Assembly: GCA_018239895.1 (NCBI GenBank)
Contig: JAFEGL010000003.1
Span: 225,859 to 289,858 of the forward strand
Direction: 5' to 3'
Length of the DNA stretch: 64,000 nucleotides
DNA from: Verrucomicrobiota bacterium
GTDB lineage: Bacteria > Chlamydiota > Chlamydiia > Chlamydiales > SM23-39
Below, piece after piece: positions 26,137 to 35,147 of the stretch (within the stretch, counting starts at the first letter, position 1; every line of letters begins with the position of its first letter). A program made the position numbers and the translations under genes. The notes below the pieces were generated by a model. The model was not told the origin of the DNA, did no database searches, and saw only the letters and a program-made list of their open reading frames with translations.

Positions 26137-26767
26137 GAGTCTGGGGAAAATATTTTTCTTAAAAATGCGGCCCGTTTTCTTTTTTATTTTAGTCTCATCG
26201 CCTCTCCTCATCACTGGAATTTTTATTCTTCAAAAAAGATTTGAGATTGCTTCATTCGAAAATTTATACGAATCGACTCTCATCAAGGCTTATAAATCCT
26301 TAGATTTTCGTTCGCGTAAAGAGCAATTTTTAACGCGCTATTCATCTCCCGAACCTTATTTCCTCAACCAAACAATCGAAACCCTTCCTTTGCTCCAAAA
26401 TGAGATAAAATTTCTCAAAGAACATAGAAAGCACCCGGCCGTCACCGATAAGGATCAAATCGAAAATCGGTTAGCTTATCTGACCGGTAAGAATAAAATT
26501 TCCTTTGTCGAGGAATCAATCCGCTCAAATAGCCTGTATAAAGAGACTGATGAGATCATGAAAAGAGCTGTTGAAATGAATGAAGAGGATGTGAAAAAAG
26601 TTCTTGCTCTGATTGAGAATGTACAAATCGGTCCATATGAACCTAGCTCAAAAAGCCCTCAGCTTATCATCTCTAACTTAACATTAAAAAGAAAAAAGAA
26701 TGCATCAATTCAACACACGTTTGATATAAAACTAGATCTGCTAAAAAGAGAATTCAACAAACAATGA
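26126..26767 (+). CDS. Single-span membrane protein, GspM/PilO-like in layout
   Basis: 213 residues. A short cytoplasmic start, one membrane span (about 14-33, PVFFFILVSSPLLITGIFIL), then a charged helical stretch and a C-terminal part ending in beta-strands (SPQLIISNLTLKRKK...HTFDIKLDLLKR). No catalytic motif. It overlaps the preceding gene by 11 bp and the next by ATGA, so the three are made together. Layout and partner suggest the PilO/GspM half of an inner-membrane assembly platform; primary-sequence similarity is too weak to assert it. Confidence 0.5.
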   Translation: MFLESLGKIFFLKMRPVFFFILVSSPLLITGIFILQKRFEIASFENLYESTLIKAYKSLDFRSRKEQFLTRYSSPEPYFLNQTIETLPLLQNEIKFLKEHRKHPAVTDKDQIENRLAYLTGKNKISFVEESIRSNSLYKETDEIMKRAVEMNEEDVKKVLALIENVQIGPYEPSSKSPQLIISNLTLKRKKNASIQHTFDIKLDLLKREFNKQ

Positions 26768-28050
26768 AAAGATTATATCTTATCACACTGACTTCAATCA
26801 TTGCTTTGTTAAACTCATGCAGCAGGATTGAGCAAGATGATTCCTTCGTGGCTATCCAAATTCATGACCGCAACGGCTTATGTGAAACAATTAGCATACC
26901 AGACAGGTTAGAAGTTTATAAAAAAATAGATTTTCTATCCTCTCAGCCATACAAAAAGGTTAACAGAGTATACAAAAAAGAAGGAAAGAATCATTCAATT
27001 GTCACCACTTATCATCCTAATGGTTTAATTTGGCAATACCTCGAAGCGCAAGATATGAGAGCTTTTGGGAAGTATCGGGAATGGTTTCCGTCTGGGCAAT
27101 TGAAAATTGAAGCGAACGTCATTGGAGGAACCGCCGATGTAACTTTGGGTTCTCAATCAGACTGGTTGTTTGACCAAGAAAGCCAAGTCTGGGATGAAAA
27201 TGGCCATTTAATTGCCATCATTCCATATGAGAAGGGTGTTTTACAAGGTAGAACCATTAATTTTTATCCCAACGGACAGATCCAAAAGGAGACTCCCTAC
27301 CAGCAAAATTTAATCGAAGGCGAAATGGTCGATTATTTCCCAAATGGGTCGTTAAGGGAAAAAACTTCCTTTATCAAAGGAATTAAACAAGGACTAAGCC
27401 TAGGATATTGGTCCAATGGTCAAGTCAGTTGGATTGAAGACTACAGCGATGATTTTTTGCAAACTGGCTCCTATTTCAAACCTGATGGCAAGGAGATGTC
27501 ATCGGTCGAAAATGGTTTGGGTTTTCAAACCTTTTTCAACGAAAAAGGTTCTTATCAGCAGATCGAAATCAAAAAGGGACAACAAGAAGGGGCTGTGAAA
27601 CAATTTACTTCCAAAGGAAATCTCCATCTTGTCTACCAAACTAGGAATGGAAATAAGCATGGAGAAGAGATCGAGTATTTTCTACCGTCCGAAATCGATC
27701 GAGAATCTCTTAACCCTATCCCCAAACTATCGATCCAATGGGATGAAGATCAAATCCATGGCACGGTGAAAACTTGGTACAAAAGCGGTTTTCTGCAAAG
27801 CCAAAAGGAATATGTCCGAAATAAGAAAACGGGCACTGCTTGCTGCTGGTACAAAGAGGGTGGGCTCATGTTAATCGAAGAATATGAAGACGATCAGCTC
27901 ATCCATGGTCAATATTTCAAAAAAAATCAAAAAGATCCTGTTTCAACAATAGTTCAAGGGAATGGGGTTGCCACTATCCACGACGAACTGGGCATTTTTT
28001 TGCGTAAAGTCATTTATCATAAAGGCAAACCGATTGATCCCGAAAACTGA
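26764..28050 (+). CDS. Lipoprotein with MORN-like (YwqK-type) repeats
   Basis: 428 residues. The start MKRLYLITLTSIIALLNSC ends in a lipobox (LNSC), so a lipid-anchored envelope protein is likely. The body holds many MORN-like repeats of the YwqK type: YHPNGLIWQYLEAQDMRAFGKYREWFPSGQLKIEA, FYPNGQIQKETPYQQNLIEGEMVDYFPNGSLREKT, YWSNGQVSWIEDY, TWYKSGFLQSQKEY and CWYKEGGLMLIEEY (each quoted in part). Similar proteins are annotated as toxin-antitoxin 'YwqK antitoxin', but here it is probably a scaffold. Equivalent to C. trachomatis CT648 by position (memory). The following 5-FCL gene overlaps it by 17 bp. Confidence 0.8.
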   Translation: MKRLYLITLTSIIALLNSCSRIEQDDSFVAIQIHDRNGLCETISIPDRLEVYKKIDFLSSQPYKKVNRVYKKEGKNHSIVTTYHPNGLIWQYLEAQDMRAFGKYREWFPSGQLKIEANVIGGTADVTLGSQSDWLFDQESQVWDENGHLIAIIPYEKGVLQGRTINFYPNGQIQKETPYQQNLIEGEMVDYFPNGSLREKTSFIKGIKQGLSLGYWSNGQVSWIEDYSDDFLQTGSYFKPDGKEMSSVENGLGFQTFFNEKGSYQQIEIKKGQQEGAVKQFTSKGNLHLVYQTRNGNKHGEEIEYFLPSEIDRESLNPIPKLSIQWDEDQIHGTVKTWYKSGFLQSQKEYVRNKKTGTACCWYKEGGLMLIEEYEDDQLIHGQYFKKNQKDPVSTIVQGNGVATIHDELGIFLRKVIYHKGKPIDPEN

Positions 28051-28552
28051 ACTCCGTCGATACTGGTCCGAAATCAGAAGAGCTGTTCCAGCAACTAGAA
28101 GAAATGAAGCCGCTTGTCAATTGATGAAAATTGAATGGAAAGCACCCGTCTTGTCTTTTTCTTCTTTTGGATCTGAAATAGACACGCATATGTTAAACCA
28201 GCAATTAGCCTCTCAAGAAATGTTGGCACTCCCTCGAGTCGAAAAAAACAACATAACGGTCCATTGGGTTAAGAATTTGGAAAATGACCTACTTTTATCG
28301 AAGTGGGGAATGTTAGAGCCAGACCCTTCGCGATGCCCTGAGGTAGATCTATTAAGCATTAAGACGGTGTTAGTCCCTGGAATCGCCTTTGATTCGCATC
28401 AAATGCGGTTGGGTTATGGACGAGGGTATTACGATCGATTTTTGCCTAGAATAAAATGTCTTACGATTGGGATTGCATTTCGAGAGCAAAAAGCAGATTC
28501 TCTCCCTTCAGATTCTTGGGATATCCCGCTTCAAAAAGTGCTCTATTTTTAA
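28034..28552 (+). CDS. 5-formyltetrahydrofolate cyclo-ligase
   Basis: 172 residues from a TTG at 28034; AAAGG lies about eight bases upstream and no suitable ATG exists. The frame is open back to 27962, inside the MORN gene. LVPGIAFDSHQMRLGYGRGYYDRFLPR is the family signature and the N-terminal LRRYWSEIRRAVPATRR binds nucleotide. The enzyme converts 5-formyl-THF to 5,10-methenyl-THF with ATP. ygfA of C. trachomatis (CT649) follows the MORN gene in the same way (memory). Confidence 0.88.
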   Translation: MIPKTELRRYWSEIRRAVPATRRNEAACQLMKIEWKAPVLSFSSFGSEIDTHMLNQQLASQEMLALPRVEKNNITVHWVKNLENDLLLSKWGMLEPDPSRCPEVDLLSIKTVLVPGIAFDSHQMRLGYGRGYYDRFLPRIKCLTIGIAFREQKADSLPSDSWDIPLQKVLYF

Positions 28553-28553
28553 G

Positions 28554-28970
28554 CTATTTCTTCTTTTGAATAGTTGAGGCTGGCGGCGTTTCCTTTTCCC
28601 CTTTTTTTGGAGAACAGTGATAGTTGCCTTGACAACCTGTAGCCTTCACAAGCCCCCCTGGAGAGACATCTTTACAAATACTGTAGATTTGTTCCGAAGG
28701 GCATTGCCATATAACAGTGTACGGAGTGAGAGAAACATCGGGGGCTCCTGGTCTTAGAATAGTCGTTGGAGATAAATTCGTTGTAAAGTTCTTTTGCTGA
28801 CCCGGCTGAATGGTAAACTGGCCTAGATAAGTTCCATCAGATGCTTGAACAGAGGCTGTCAAGATATAAGCGGAATCATTGTACAAAAGAACCCCGCCGT
28901 TATCGACGCCGGCAAAAATACCTAGGGGTGCCAGCATAATCAATCTAAATAGAATTCGTAACATCATCAT
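28554..28970 (-). CDS. Secreted small protein of unknown function
   Basis: 138 residues. A signal peptide MMMLRILFRLIMLAPLGIFAG is followed by a beta-rich region (GGVLLYNDSAYILTASVQAS, YLGQFTIQPGQQKNFTTN) and a Lys/Glu/Pro-rich tail. Four cysteines (WQC, SICK, TGCQ, HCS) could form disulfides. I do not recognise the family. It is coupled to the upstream oppA gene by ATGA, so a role in the periplasm beside the peptide-binding protein is plausible. It converges on the 5-FCL gene with one base between. Confidence 0.7.
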   Translation of the reverse strand: MMMLRILFRLIMLAPLGIFAGVDNGGVLLYNDSAYILTASVQASDGTYLGQFTIQPGQQKNFTTNLSPTTILRPGAPDVSLTPYTVIWQCPSEQIYSICKDVSPGGLVKATGCQGNYHCSPKKGEKETPPASTIQKKK

Positions 28971-30565
28971 CGTTTCTGAGAGGGATTTGCTTCCTTATGA
29001 GCCCATCGAAAATCGATTTGCCCAAGAGGCGACAAAGCTACATCTTCCAATCTATCTTGCTGTAAATAGTTTAAAGCAAAATAAAAGATAGGGATGATTG
29101 GCATTTGATCCAATAGGATCGTTTCGGCCTCGCTTAAAAGCTGCTTTCTCTCTTCCGATTCTTTACATATCGCAGAGCGATTTAAAAGATCAATGTATTT
29201 GGTGTCTTCCCAATCGGTATTGTTTGTACTACCTTTCTTATACTTAAAGACTTCGAGAAAATTAATTGGATCATTGAAGTCTGCAATCCATGACCCTGCT
29301 GCCATCTGAAAATCCTTTTGGGATATTTTCTGGAAGTAGGCCTTTGGTTCCACGGCTTCCAATAGAACAGTTATTCCCAGCTTATCTTCCCATTGTTTCT
29401 GCAAAGCTTGAGTGATCGATGCATTTCTTTCTGTACCTGAAAAACTTAGCATTAGCGGCTCATAGAGATCGAGAGCAAGCTCAGTTAAACCAAGTTTATA
29501 CAGCTCGCGGCCCGACATATCTTCTAAAGACTTCAGTTTCGTCGATAGTTCCATCTCATTGGGAACAAGTTTAAAAGCAGGTTGTTGCCCCCCTTGTAAA
29601 ATATGCTCTGCAATAGCTGTTCGATCTACAGCCATGGAGAGGGCTCTCCGAATATTGGCATTTGATAGAGGATTTTTTTTCTCACCGATATATGGTGCAG
29701 TATTGAGTCGAAGAAAATAGGTTCCGGAAAGATTCGATGAATGGAACTCCTTTGTATTTTTGAGGTGAGCAACAGCATCTATTGGGATATTTGATAGAGG
29801 AGACCCTGCCCAGTCGATTTTCCCATCTTCAAACATTCTAAGTTCGGTATCAGGAGTCATCATAGCCAGCTCAATTTGCTCTAGTAAAACCCGGTCTGAT
29901 TCCCAATAGTTGGGATTTTTCTGAACAGTCAAGTGAGCCGATCGCTTCCAATTTTCTAAAATGAAAGGACCATTGCCGATGTGGGTTTCAGGTTTGATAG
30001 ACCAATCTGCATTTTCGAACACACTTTTATGCACAGGGAAAAATACAGGAATCTTAAGCAGCTCTAAAAAATATGGCGTTGGCTGCTCGAGTTCAACAAT
30101 CAGTATTCTAGAATTTGGAGCATGAACTCCAATTTCATCTACAGGAATTTCTCCCGATTTCGCTGCCTTTGCCCCTTTAATAACGTAGAGTTGGTAAGCT
30201 TGATCGGTAGCAAATTCAGGACTAAGAGAGCTTTTCCAACTTGATACAAAATCATGCGAAGTAACAGGATCTCCATTCGACCAGAGACTCTTTCGTAGAT
30301 AAAAAACAAATCGGGAGCAATCATTGGAAATTTCTACTTTCTCTGCCAGAGCCAGTTCAGTTGACCCGCTTTTCGATATTCTCGACAGCCCCTCAAAGAG
30401 CATGTTCATAACTGTTATAGCATTAAGATCGCGGGCTTTTCTTGGGTCCAAGGTAGGCGGATCGGAAATAATGTTGATTTTCAAAGATTGTTGACGCGAA
30501 GGAGCTTGCTGGCAAGCGCCGAATATCGTTAGAAAAACGCAGAAGATCCATGTGATTTTAGTCAT
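28967..30565 (-). CDS. Peptide ABC transporter substrate-binding lipoprotein (OppA family)
   Basis: 532 residues from the ATG at 30565, which gives MTKITWIFCVFLTIFGACQQ with lipobox FGAC; four more residues are open upstream. PPTLDPRKARDLNAITVMNMLFEGL, YLRKSLWSNGDPVTSHDFVSSW and NIRRALSMAVDRTAIAEHIL are typical SBP_bac_5 segments (parts quoted). It captures oligopeptides and delivers them to an inner-membrane permease; no permease genes are adjacent, as is common for chlamydial OppA copies. The 138-residue secreted protein follows in the same operon. Confidence 0.92.
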   Translation of the reverse strand: MTKITWIFCVFLTIFGACQQAPSRQQSLKINIISDPPTLDPRKARDLNAITVMNMLFEGLSRISKSGSTELALAEKVEISNDCSRFVFYLRKSLWSNGDPVTSHDFVSSWKSSLSPEFATDQAYQLYVIKGAKAAKSGEIPVDEIGVHAPNSRILIVELEQPTPYFLELLKIPVFFPVHKSVFENADWSIKPETHIGNGPFILENWKRSAHLTVQKNPNYWESDRVLLEQIELAMMTPDTELRMFEDGKIDWAGSPLSNIPIDAVAHLKNTKEFHSSNLSGTYFLRLNTAPYIGEKKNPLSNANIRRALSMAVDRTAIAEHILQGGQQPAFKLVPNEMELSTKLKSLEDMSGRELYKLGLTELALDLYEPLMLSFSGTERNASITQALQKQWEDKLGITVLLEAVEPKAYFQKISQKDFQMAAGSWIADFNDPINFLEVFKYKKGSTNNTDWEDTKYIDLLNRSAICKESEERKQLLSEAETILLDQMPIIPIFYFALNYLQQDRLEDVALSPLGQIDFRWAHKEANPSQKR

Positions 30566-30769
30566 ATACACCCACAATGTAGATAAAAAACTCTAACAAG
30601 GGGCCTGTTTTGATGCAAAGAAAGAGGAATATTTCCTGACAAATAGCTGATGTTAAAGATCTTAAAAAACAAGTTGATTCCCCATTCGTTTGAGTCTATT
30701 GGTAAGATAAACACCTGCGGTCTCAGACATATGCGGCCAGGGTGTGAAAATATCCCACGAGGAGAAGAG

Positions 30770-30976
30770 ATGTTGCAGCAAACGCCTTATCTTTTGTTAA
30801 CTCGTCCACTAACTTTCTTCGGCAACTTCCAACAATTGGAAGAGGAACTTTGCTACGATGATTCTTGTACCGAAGATGAAGAGTTTTCAGCTCAGTGGGA
30901 CTTCATGACTGATGCAAATAAGATCAAGCCATTCGATCAAAAAATTGGCTTGTTCATCCACTGGTTTGATAACTGA
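30770..30976 (+). CDS. Small acidic hypothetical protein
   Basis: 68 residues from the ATG at 30770, preceded by GAGGAGAAGAG, an unusually good ribosome-binding site; the frame extends upstream but without one. Rich in Asp/Glu (LEEELCYDDSCTEDEEF) with an aromatic end (IGLFIHWFDN). No family recognised. It is followed by a hairpin terminator, so it is probably a single-gene transcript. The divergent gap 30566-30769 to oppA shows no other gene. Confidence 0.6.
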   Translation: MLQQTPYLLLTRPLTFFGNFQQLEEELCYDDSCTEDEEFSAQWDFMTDANKIKPFDQKIGLFIHWFDN

Positions 30977-31004
30977 TCACCACATTTTCTCATCCCAAAA
31001 AAAG

Positions 31005-31033
31005 CCCTCTCAGCTAGGCAGGAGAGGGATTTT
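31005..31033 (+). terminator. Hairpin terminator after the 68-residue gene
   Basis: CCCTCTC/GAGAGGG with a 10-base loop, followed by ATTTTC. Moderate strength. Confidence 0.6.
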
Positions 31034-31246
31034 CACATCGGACTCAAGAACTTTTTTGCGCTTTCGCTTGATTTAATTTTCAAGTTGAGTTTAACATTCC
31101 CCATGTAAACCGGAACCAACTTTGCAGTGCATGCTTGTTGAAAACGGTGTGGAGCGAAATCTCGCTAAAACGTTGATTGTTTATCTTAGCGAAAGCTAAA
31201 AACAAAGAGCAAAAAAACACTTTCGTCCAAAATGGAGAGCAAAAAA
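31034..31246 (+). promoter_or_regulatory. Upstream region and leader of the porin gene
   Basis: About 213 bp without a gene. Two short hairpins lie in the probable 5' leader: AGCGA/TCGCT at 31153-31166 and TTAGC-GAAA-GCTAA at 31186-31199. No convincing -35/-10 pair was found. A long AT-rich leader is in keeping with a highly expressed porin, but that is inference. Confidence 0.35.
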
Positions 31247-32422
31247 ATGCTAAACGTATTTTCAAAAACAAAGCCATGGATGCTAGCATCGTTGCTCGCT
31301 GCTACATCTGTATTTGGCCAGACAAAATCAGACAATTCGGACAGATGCCGTCCAAAGGCCTGCGAGCCAATGCCAGCTATGCAGCTAATGCCTGCATACA
31401 ACGCACCAGCACGCATCGATGTACGCGGTTCGTGGGACATCTATGCAGGCGGTAGCTTTACCTACTGGCAAGCAAGACAAGAAAACATGGAGCTCGGCGC
31501 TTCTGTAGTTTCTTCTGTTGCGCCCGCAGTTCCTACTGCAGGTTCCATCGTTACAGGTAACGTAATCAATCATGATTTTGCTTATAAACCTGGTTTCAAA
31601 GTATTTGCTGGGATCAATTTTGACCACGATGCTTGGGATGCCTATGCTGAGTATACATGGTATTATGGCACCACAACGACATCGTCGAATGGTCCCGCCC
31701 AAACTACAACTCAACCATACGGGTATTTAACTCCGTTGGATGAGATTGGTCCTCTTCAACCTATCGCTGGATCTGAGTTCTCAACAGCAAGCCAAAAATG
31801 GAGACTCAAGATGCAGTTTCTTGATACTGCCATGGCTAGAACCTATTATGTTGGAACAAAGTTGACATTCCGTTCGATATTCGGTGCGAGATTTGCTTGG
31901 TTCACACAAAGCAAAAAACAAACCTTTATCAACAGCGGCAACCTACTTGTTACCCCAACTTCAGGCTCAGGCGGCACAGGGACACTGTTTATGCATCAGA
32001 GCTTCAGCTCTTGGGGAGCTGGCTTAATGGCTGGTCTTAACACCAATTGGAACTTCGGCGAAGGCTTCAGAATGATCGGTAACGGATCGTTCGACCTTCT
32101 CTATACACGTGTTCAAACAACGAACACCGAAGGGAAGTTCACGAATACAGCAGGAACCACACAAACAAGATCAGCTCTACGTCAACCACGTCCTGATTTC
32201 TTGATGCCACATATGAACATTGAAATGGGATTTGGCTGGGGTTCTTACTTTGATTGCAGCAACTGGCATATCGATTTCGCGGCAACTTACGGATTCCAAG
32301 TATTCTGGAATGCTAACCTGTTCCGCCAATTCCATAGCACAACTATGCGCTACAGCAGCCACATGCCAAACGGCAACCTGTATGTACATGGTCTGACAGC
32401 GACAATGAGAATCGACTTCTAA
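31247..32422 (+). CDS. MOMP-like outer-membrane porin
   Basis: 391 residues from the ATG at 31247; GGAGAG lies seven bases upstream (the ATG at 31232 merely precedes it). Signal peptide: SKTKPWMLASLLAATSVFG. The mature protein starts with a Cys-containing segment (DRCRPKACEPMP), then beta-strands with aromatic girdles (WDIYAGGSFTYWQARQENMEL, GFKVFAGINFDHDAWDAYAEYTWYY quoted in part) and ends in ...MRIDF, the terminal Phe recognised by BamA. This matches the expanded MOMP-like porins of Waddlia and related families. Function: diffusion pore and surface antigen. A strong terminator follows. Confidence 0.85.
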   Translation: MLNVFSKTKPWMLASLLAATSVFGQTKSDNSDRCRPKACEPMPAMQLMPAYNAPARIDVRGSWDIYAGGSFTYWQARQENMELGASVVSSVAPAVPTAGSIVTGNVINHDFAYKPGFKVFAGINFDHDAWDAYAEYTWYYGTTTTSSNGPAQTTTQPYGYLTPLDEIGPLQPIAGSEFSTASQKWRLKMQFLDTAMARTYYVGTKLTFRSIFGARFAWFTQSKKQTFINSGNLLVTPTSGSGGTGTLFMHQSFSSWGAGLMAGLNTNWNFGEGFRMIGNGSFDLLYTRVQTTNTEGKFTNTAGTTQTRSALRQPRPDFLMPHMNIEMGFGWGSYFDCSNWHIDFAATYGFQVFWNANLFRQFHSTTMRYSSHMPNGNLYVHGLTATMRIDF

Positions 32423-32453
32423 TTGTCTCTTGCTGAGAGATCTTAAATGTCGC

Positions 32454-32488
32454 CCAGGCTGAGTAGAAATACTCAGCCTGGTTTTTTT
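32454..32488 (+). terminator. Strong intrinsic terminator of the porin gene
   Basis: A perfect 12-bp stem, CCAGGCTGAGTA/TACTCAGCCTGG, with a GAAA tetraloop and seven T residues. The T-tract reaches the stop codon of the convergent glucosidase gene. Confidence 0.95.
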
Positions 32489-35147
32489 ATTTTCGAATAT
32501 CTTCGATGAGTTTTGCGATCAAACCGGTCCAACCCGTCTGCTGAGACGCGCCAAGACCACGGCCTGTGTCGCCATGAAAATGTTCAAAAAAGAGAAGATG
32601 GTCCTTAAAATGGGGGTCTTCTTGGAATTTTTCCATGTCACCATAAGCAGGTCGACGGCCGTTTTTGTCTTTCCGAAAAAGCTTTAAAAGCCGCTCTTCG
32701 AACGATTTTGCCATCTCTTCCAAATTGACTTTTGTCTCATTCCCAACTTGAATCAGGATTGAGTCTTTATAAGCTTGCCCAAGTCTCTTGAGCGTTTCGA
32801 TCAGTATGTAATTCAAGGGAAACCAAACAGGGCCTCTCCAATTCGAATTTCCCCCTTTAATCTTCTCTAAGGACTCTCCAGGTTCATAATTTAAGTATAC
32901 CCCTTCAAGAACAGCGGGGTTTTTCTCATGAAACTTGGAGAGGCTTCTCAGTCCATACTCCGATCGAAATTCGTTTGGATCCCAAATATGAGTCAAAAAT
33001 TTATTCAATTCTTCAACATTCAGAAGACCGAAAATATATTTTGTGCCGTCTTCTCCTTCGATTTTTTGGACACATTTATCGGTGAGATCTTTCCGTTCTT
33101 GAAGAAACCATCGATACGAGGAATAAAATTCCGGAAATTTTTTGAGTTCTTCTTCATCCCATACATCACAGGCAAAGAAGGGGATTATTCCTGTAAGAGA
33201 ACGAACCCGAATTTTGTCAAAAGTGCCATCAGGATGTCTGATGAAGCTGTGGAAAAATCCATCTTCTTCGTCCCAAAGATCGTAGGGTCTCCAATAGCTC
33301 TTTCGCGTAGAAGCTGCAATATAGACAAAATGTTGAAAGAACTTGATTCCAAGGCCTTCATAAATGGGATTCTTTTTCGCCAAAGTCAACGATATCCGCA
33401 TTAGGTTAAGACAAAGAAGAGCCATCCAACCAGAACCATCCGCTTGATCTAGGAGAAAGCCCGGAGGAAGTTTTTCCGAACGATCTGAAAATCCGATATT
33501 GTCCATTCCTAGAAATCCACCTTCGAAAATGTTGTGGCCCAAGCTATCGACTTTATTGACCCACCACGCAAAATTCAGAAGGAGCTTGTGAAAACACTTT
33601 TCAAGAAATGAATAGTCTTCAACTCCAAATTTCTCCTTTTCAATATGGAAGAGTTTCAAAGCCGCCCAAGCTTGAACAGGTGGATTTACATCGCTAAATT
33701 CCCATTCATAGGCCGGTATCGCTCCATTTGGATGTTGGAATTGATCGAACAAGAGGAGCCACAGCTGATTTTTTGCGAATTGAAGATCAATTTGAGAGAA
33801 CACCAGTGACTGAAATGTAAGATCCCAGGCAGCAAACCAAGGATATTCCCATTTGTCAGGCATCGAAAAAATTCTGAGCGAAATGACATGACGCCAGTGG
33901 ATATTTCGAATATGATTTCTTGCTTCTGGAGGGGGATAATGTGGATTATCACCTTGCAACCAAGCACCTACATCAAAAATATATATCTGCTTATTCCAAA
34001 TCATCCCGGCTAAGGCTTGTCGTTGTATAGCCTTTTCTTCAGCAGTTGCCTTTTGTGGGTGAATTGACTCGTAGAACTCGTCAGCCTCCCTTTTCCTTTT
34101 TTCTAGGATCTCGTTTACATCAGAAAAAGGGTCCTTCAACGGTTTTTTAGTGAATCGGAGAAGAACTTCAGCTTTTTTTCCCGGTTCAATTGAGGGGAAA
34201 TGGTAATGTAAAGCGGCTTTACTTCCAGTTTTCTCCGGATTGATCGCTTTCTGATTTTTCGAAATTAGGTAGTCGTGAAATGCATCTTTCACATAGAGGG
34301 TTTCATTTTCTACATTCCAAAGCGCTTTGCGGTTTGTCTCATTGTTTGTGAATAAAGACTGTCCACCAGGAGAACCGTATAGATAACGATGTCCCAAATG
34401 GTGATCAAATAAGACATATTTTGGGGAGGCCAGGCGAGCATCATCGGCGACCAAACAAGGAATATTCCCGATGTTCGCAGCCACAATAGTTGGCTCAGGC
34501 AAAGGATCGCCGCTCCAAGACCACTGATTGCGAAACCAAAGATGCGGAAGAATGTGCAGTTCTGCGGCTTCAGGTCCCCGATTGATCGCTTCTATTCGGA
34601 CGCAAATATCATCAGGATCAGCTTTAGCGTACTCAATGAAAATGTCAAAGTAGCGATTTTCTTCAAAAATCCCTGTGTCGATCAGTTCGAATTCGCGCTC
34701 TTCTGAACTCCGTTTCTTATTTTCATCGATCAACTGTTCGTAGGGGAAGGGTTTTTGAGGGTATTTATAGAGGTATTTTAGATAGCTATGGCTAGGGGTT
34801 GCATCGAGATAATAGTAAACTTCTTTAACATCTTCGCCATGATTGCCTTCGTGAGAATTCAGGCCAAATAGGCGCTCCTTCAAGATGGTGTCGGAGCCAT
34901 TCCAAAATGCATGGGCTAAAAGCAAGACTTGAAACCGATCGCAGATCCCAGCTATTCCGTCATCGCCGTGTCTATAAGCGCGGAATCGAGCATGATCATG
35001 CGTAAAATAGCTCCAAGCATCGCCATCTGCGCTGTAATCTTCACGAACCGTACCCCAGGCTCGCTCAGAGACATAAGGCCCCCACATTTCCCAAGGAGGA
35101 ATGGGACCAGTCCCTTTTTCCTTAATCCGTTCTGATTCGCGGGTCAT
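32487..35147 (-). CDS. GH63/MGH1-like glucosidase
   Basis: 886 residues. The N-terminal ERAWGTVREDYSADGDAWSYFTHDHARFRAYRHGDDG (part quoted) and the (alpha/alpha)6-barrel motifs GGFLGMDNIGFSDR, NSNWRGPVWFPLNYI and GASQQTGWTGLIA identify the large 'glucosidase' group related to GH63, about 880 residues in many bacteria. It would cleave alpha-glucosidic bonds; substrate not known. The signal-free N-terminus points to the cytosol. It overlaps the upstream glucokinase gene by ATGA, so liberated glucose could be phosphorylated at once. It carries copy 4 of the 19-bp palindrome. Confidence 0.82.
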   Translation of the reverse strand: MTRESERIKEKGTGPIPPWEMWGPYVSERAWGTVREDYSADGDAWSYFTHDHARFRAYRHGDDGIAGICDRFQVLLLAHAFWNGSDTILKERLFGLNSHEGNHGEDVKEVYYYLDATPSHSYLKYLYKYPQKPFPYEQLIDENKKRSSEEREFELIDTGIFEENRYFDIFIEYAKADPDDICVRIEAINRGPEAAELHILPHLWFRNQWSWSGDPLPEPTIVAANIGNIPCLVADDARLASPKYVLFDHHLGHRYLYGSPGGQSLFTNNETNRKALWNVENETLYVKDAFHDYLISKNQKAINPEKTGSKAALHYHFPSIEPGKKAEVLLRFTKKPLKDPFSDVNEILEKRKREADEFYESIHPQKATAEEKAIQRQALAGMIWNKQIYIFDVGAWLQGDNPHYPPPEARNHIRNIHWRHVISLRIFSMPDKWEYPWFAAWDLTFQSLVFSQIDLQFAKNQLWLLLFDQFQHPNGAIPAYEWEFSDVNPPVQAWAALKLFHIEKEKFGVEDYSFLEKCFHKLLLNFAWWVNKVDSLGHNIFEGGFLGMDNIGFSDRSEKLPPGFLLDQADGSGWMALLCLNLMRISLTLAKKNPIYEGLGIKFFQHFVYIAASTRKSYWRPYDLWDEEDGFFHSFIRHPDGTFDKIRVRSLTGIIPFFACDVWDEEELKKFPEFYSSYRWFLQERKDLTDKCVQKIEGEDGTKYIFGLLNVEELNKFLTHIWDPNEFRSEYGLRSLSKFHEKNPAVLEGVYLNYEPGESLEKIKGGNSNWRGPVWFPLNYILIETLKRLGQAYKDSILIQVGNETKVNLEEMAKSFEERLLKLFRKDKNGRRPAYGDMEKFQEDPHFKDHLLFFEHFHGDTGRGLGASQQTGWTGLIAKLIEDIRK
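34206..34224. repeat. 19-bp palindrome, copy 4 (inside glucosidase gene)
   Basis: ATGTAAAGCGGCTTTACTT on the plus strand, one base short of perfect. On the coding (minus) strand it encodes SKAALH, nearly the same peptide and frame as copy 1 (CKAALH). A half-site (GTAAAGCGGCTT) lies at 35184. Confidence 0.8.

Noticed and set aside
30650..30769. Longer start for the small acidic protein
   Set aside because: The strong ribosome site sits directly before the ATG at 30770; upstream codons lack one and read like non-coding sequence.
31137..31145. DnaA-box-like TGTTGAAAA upstream of the porin
   Set aside because: A single copy, expected by chance about once in the window.
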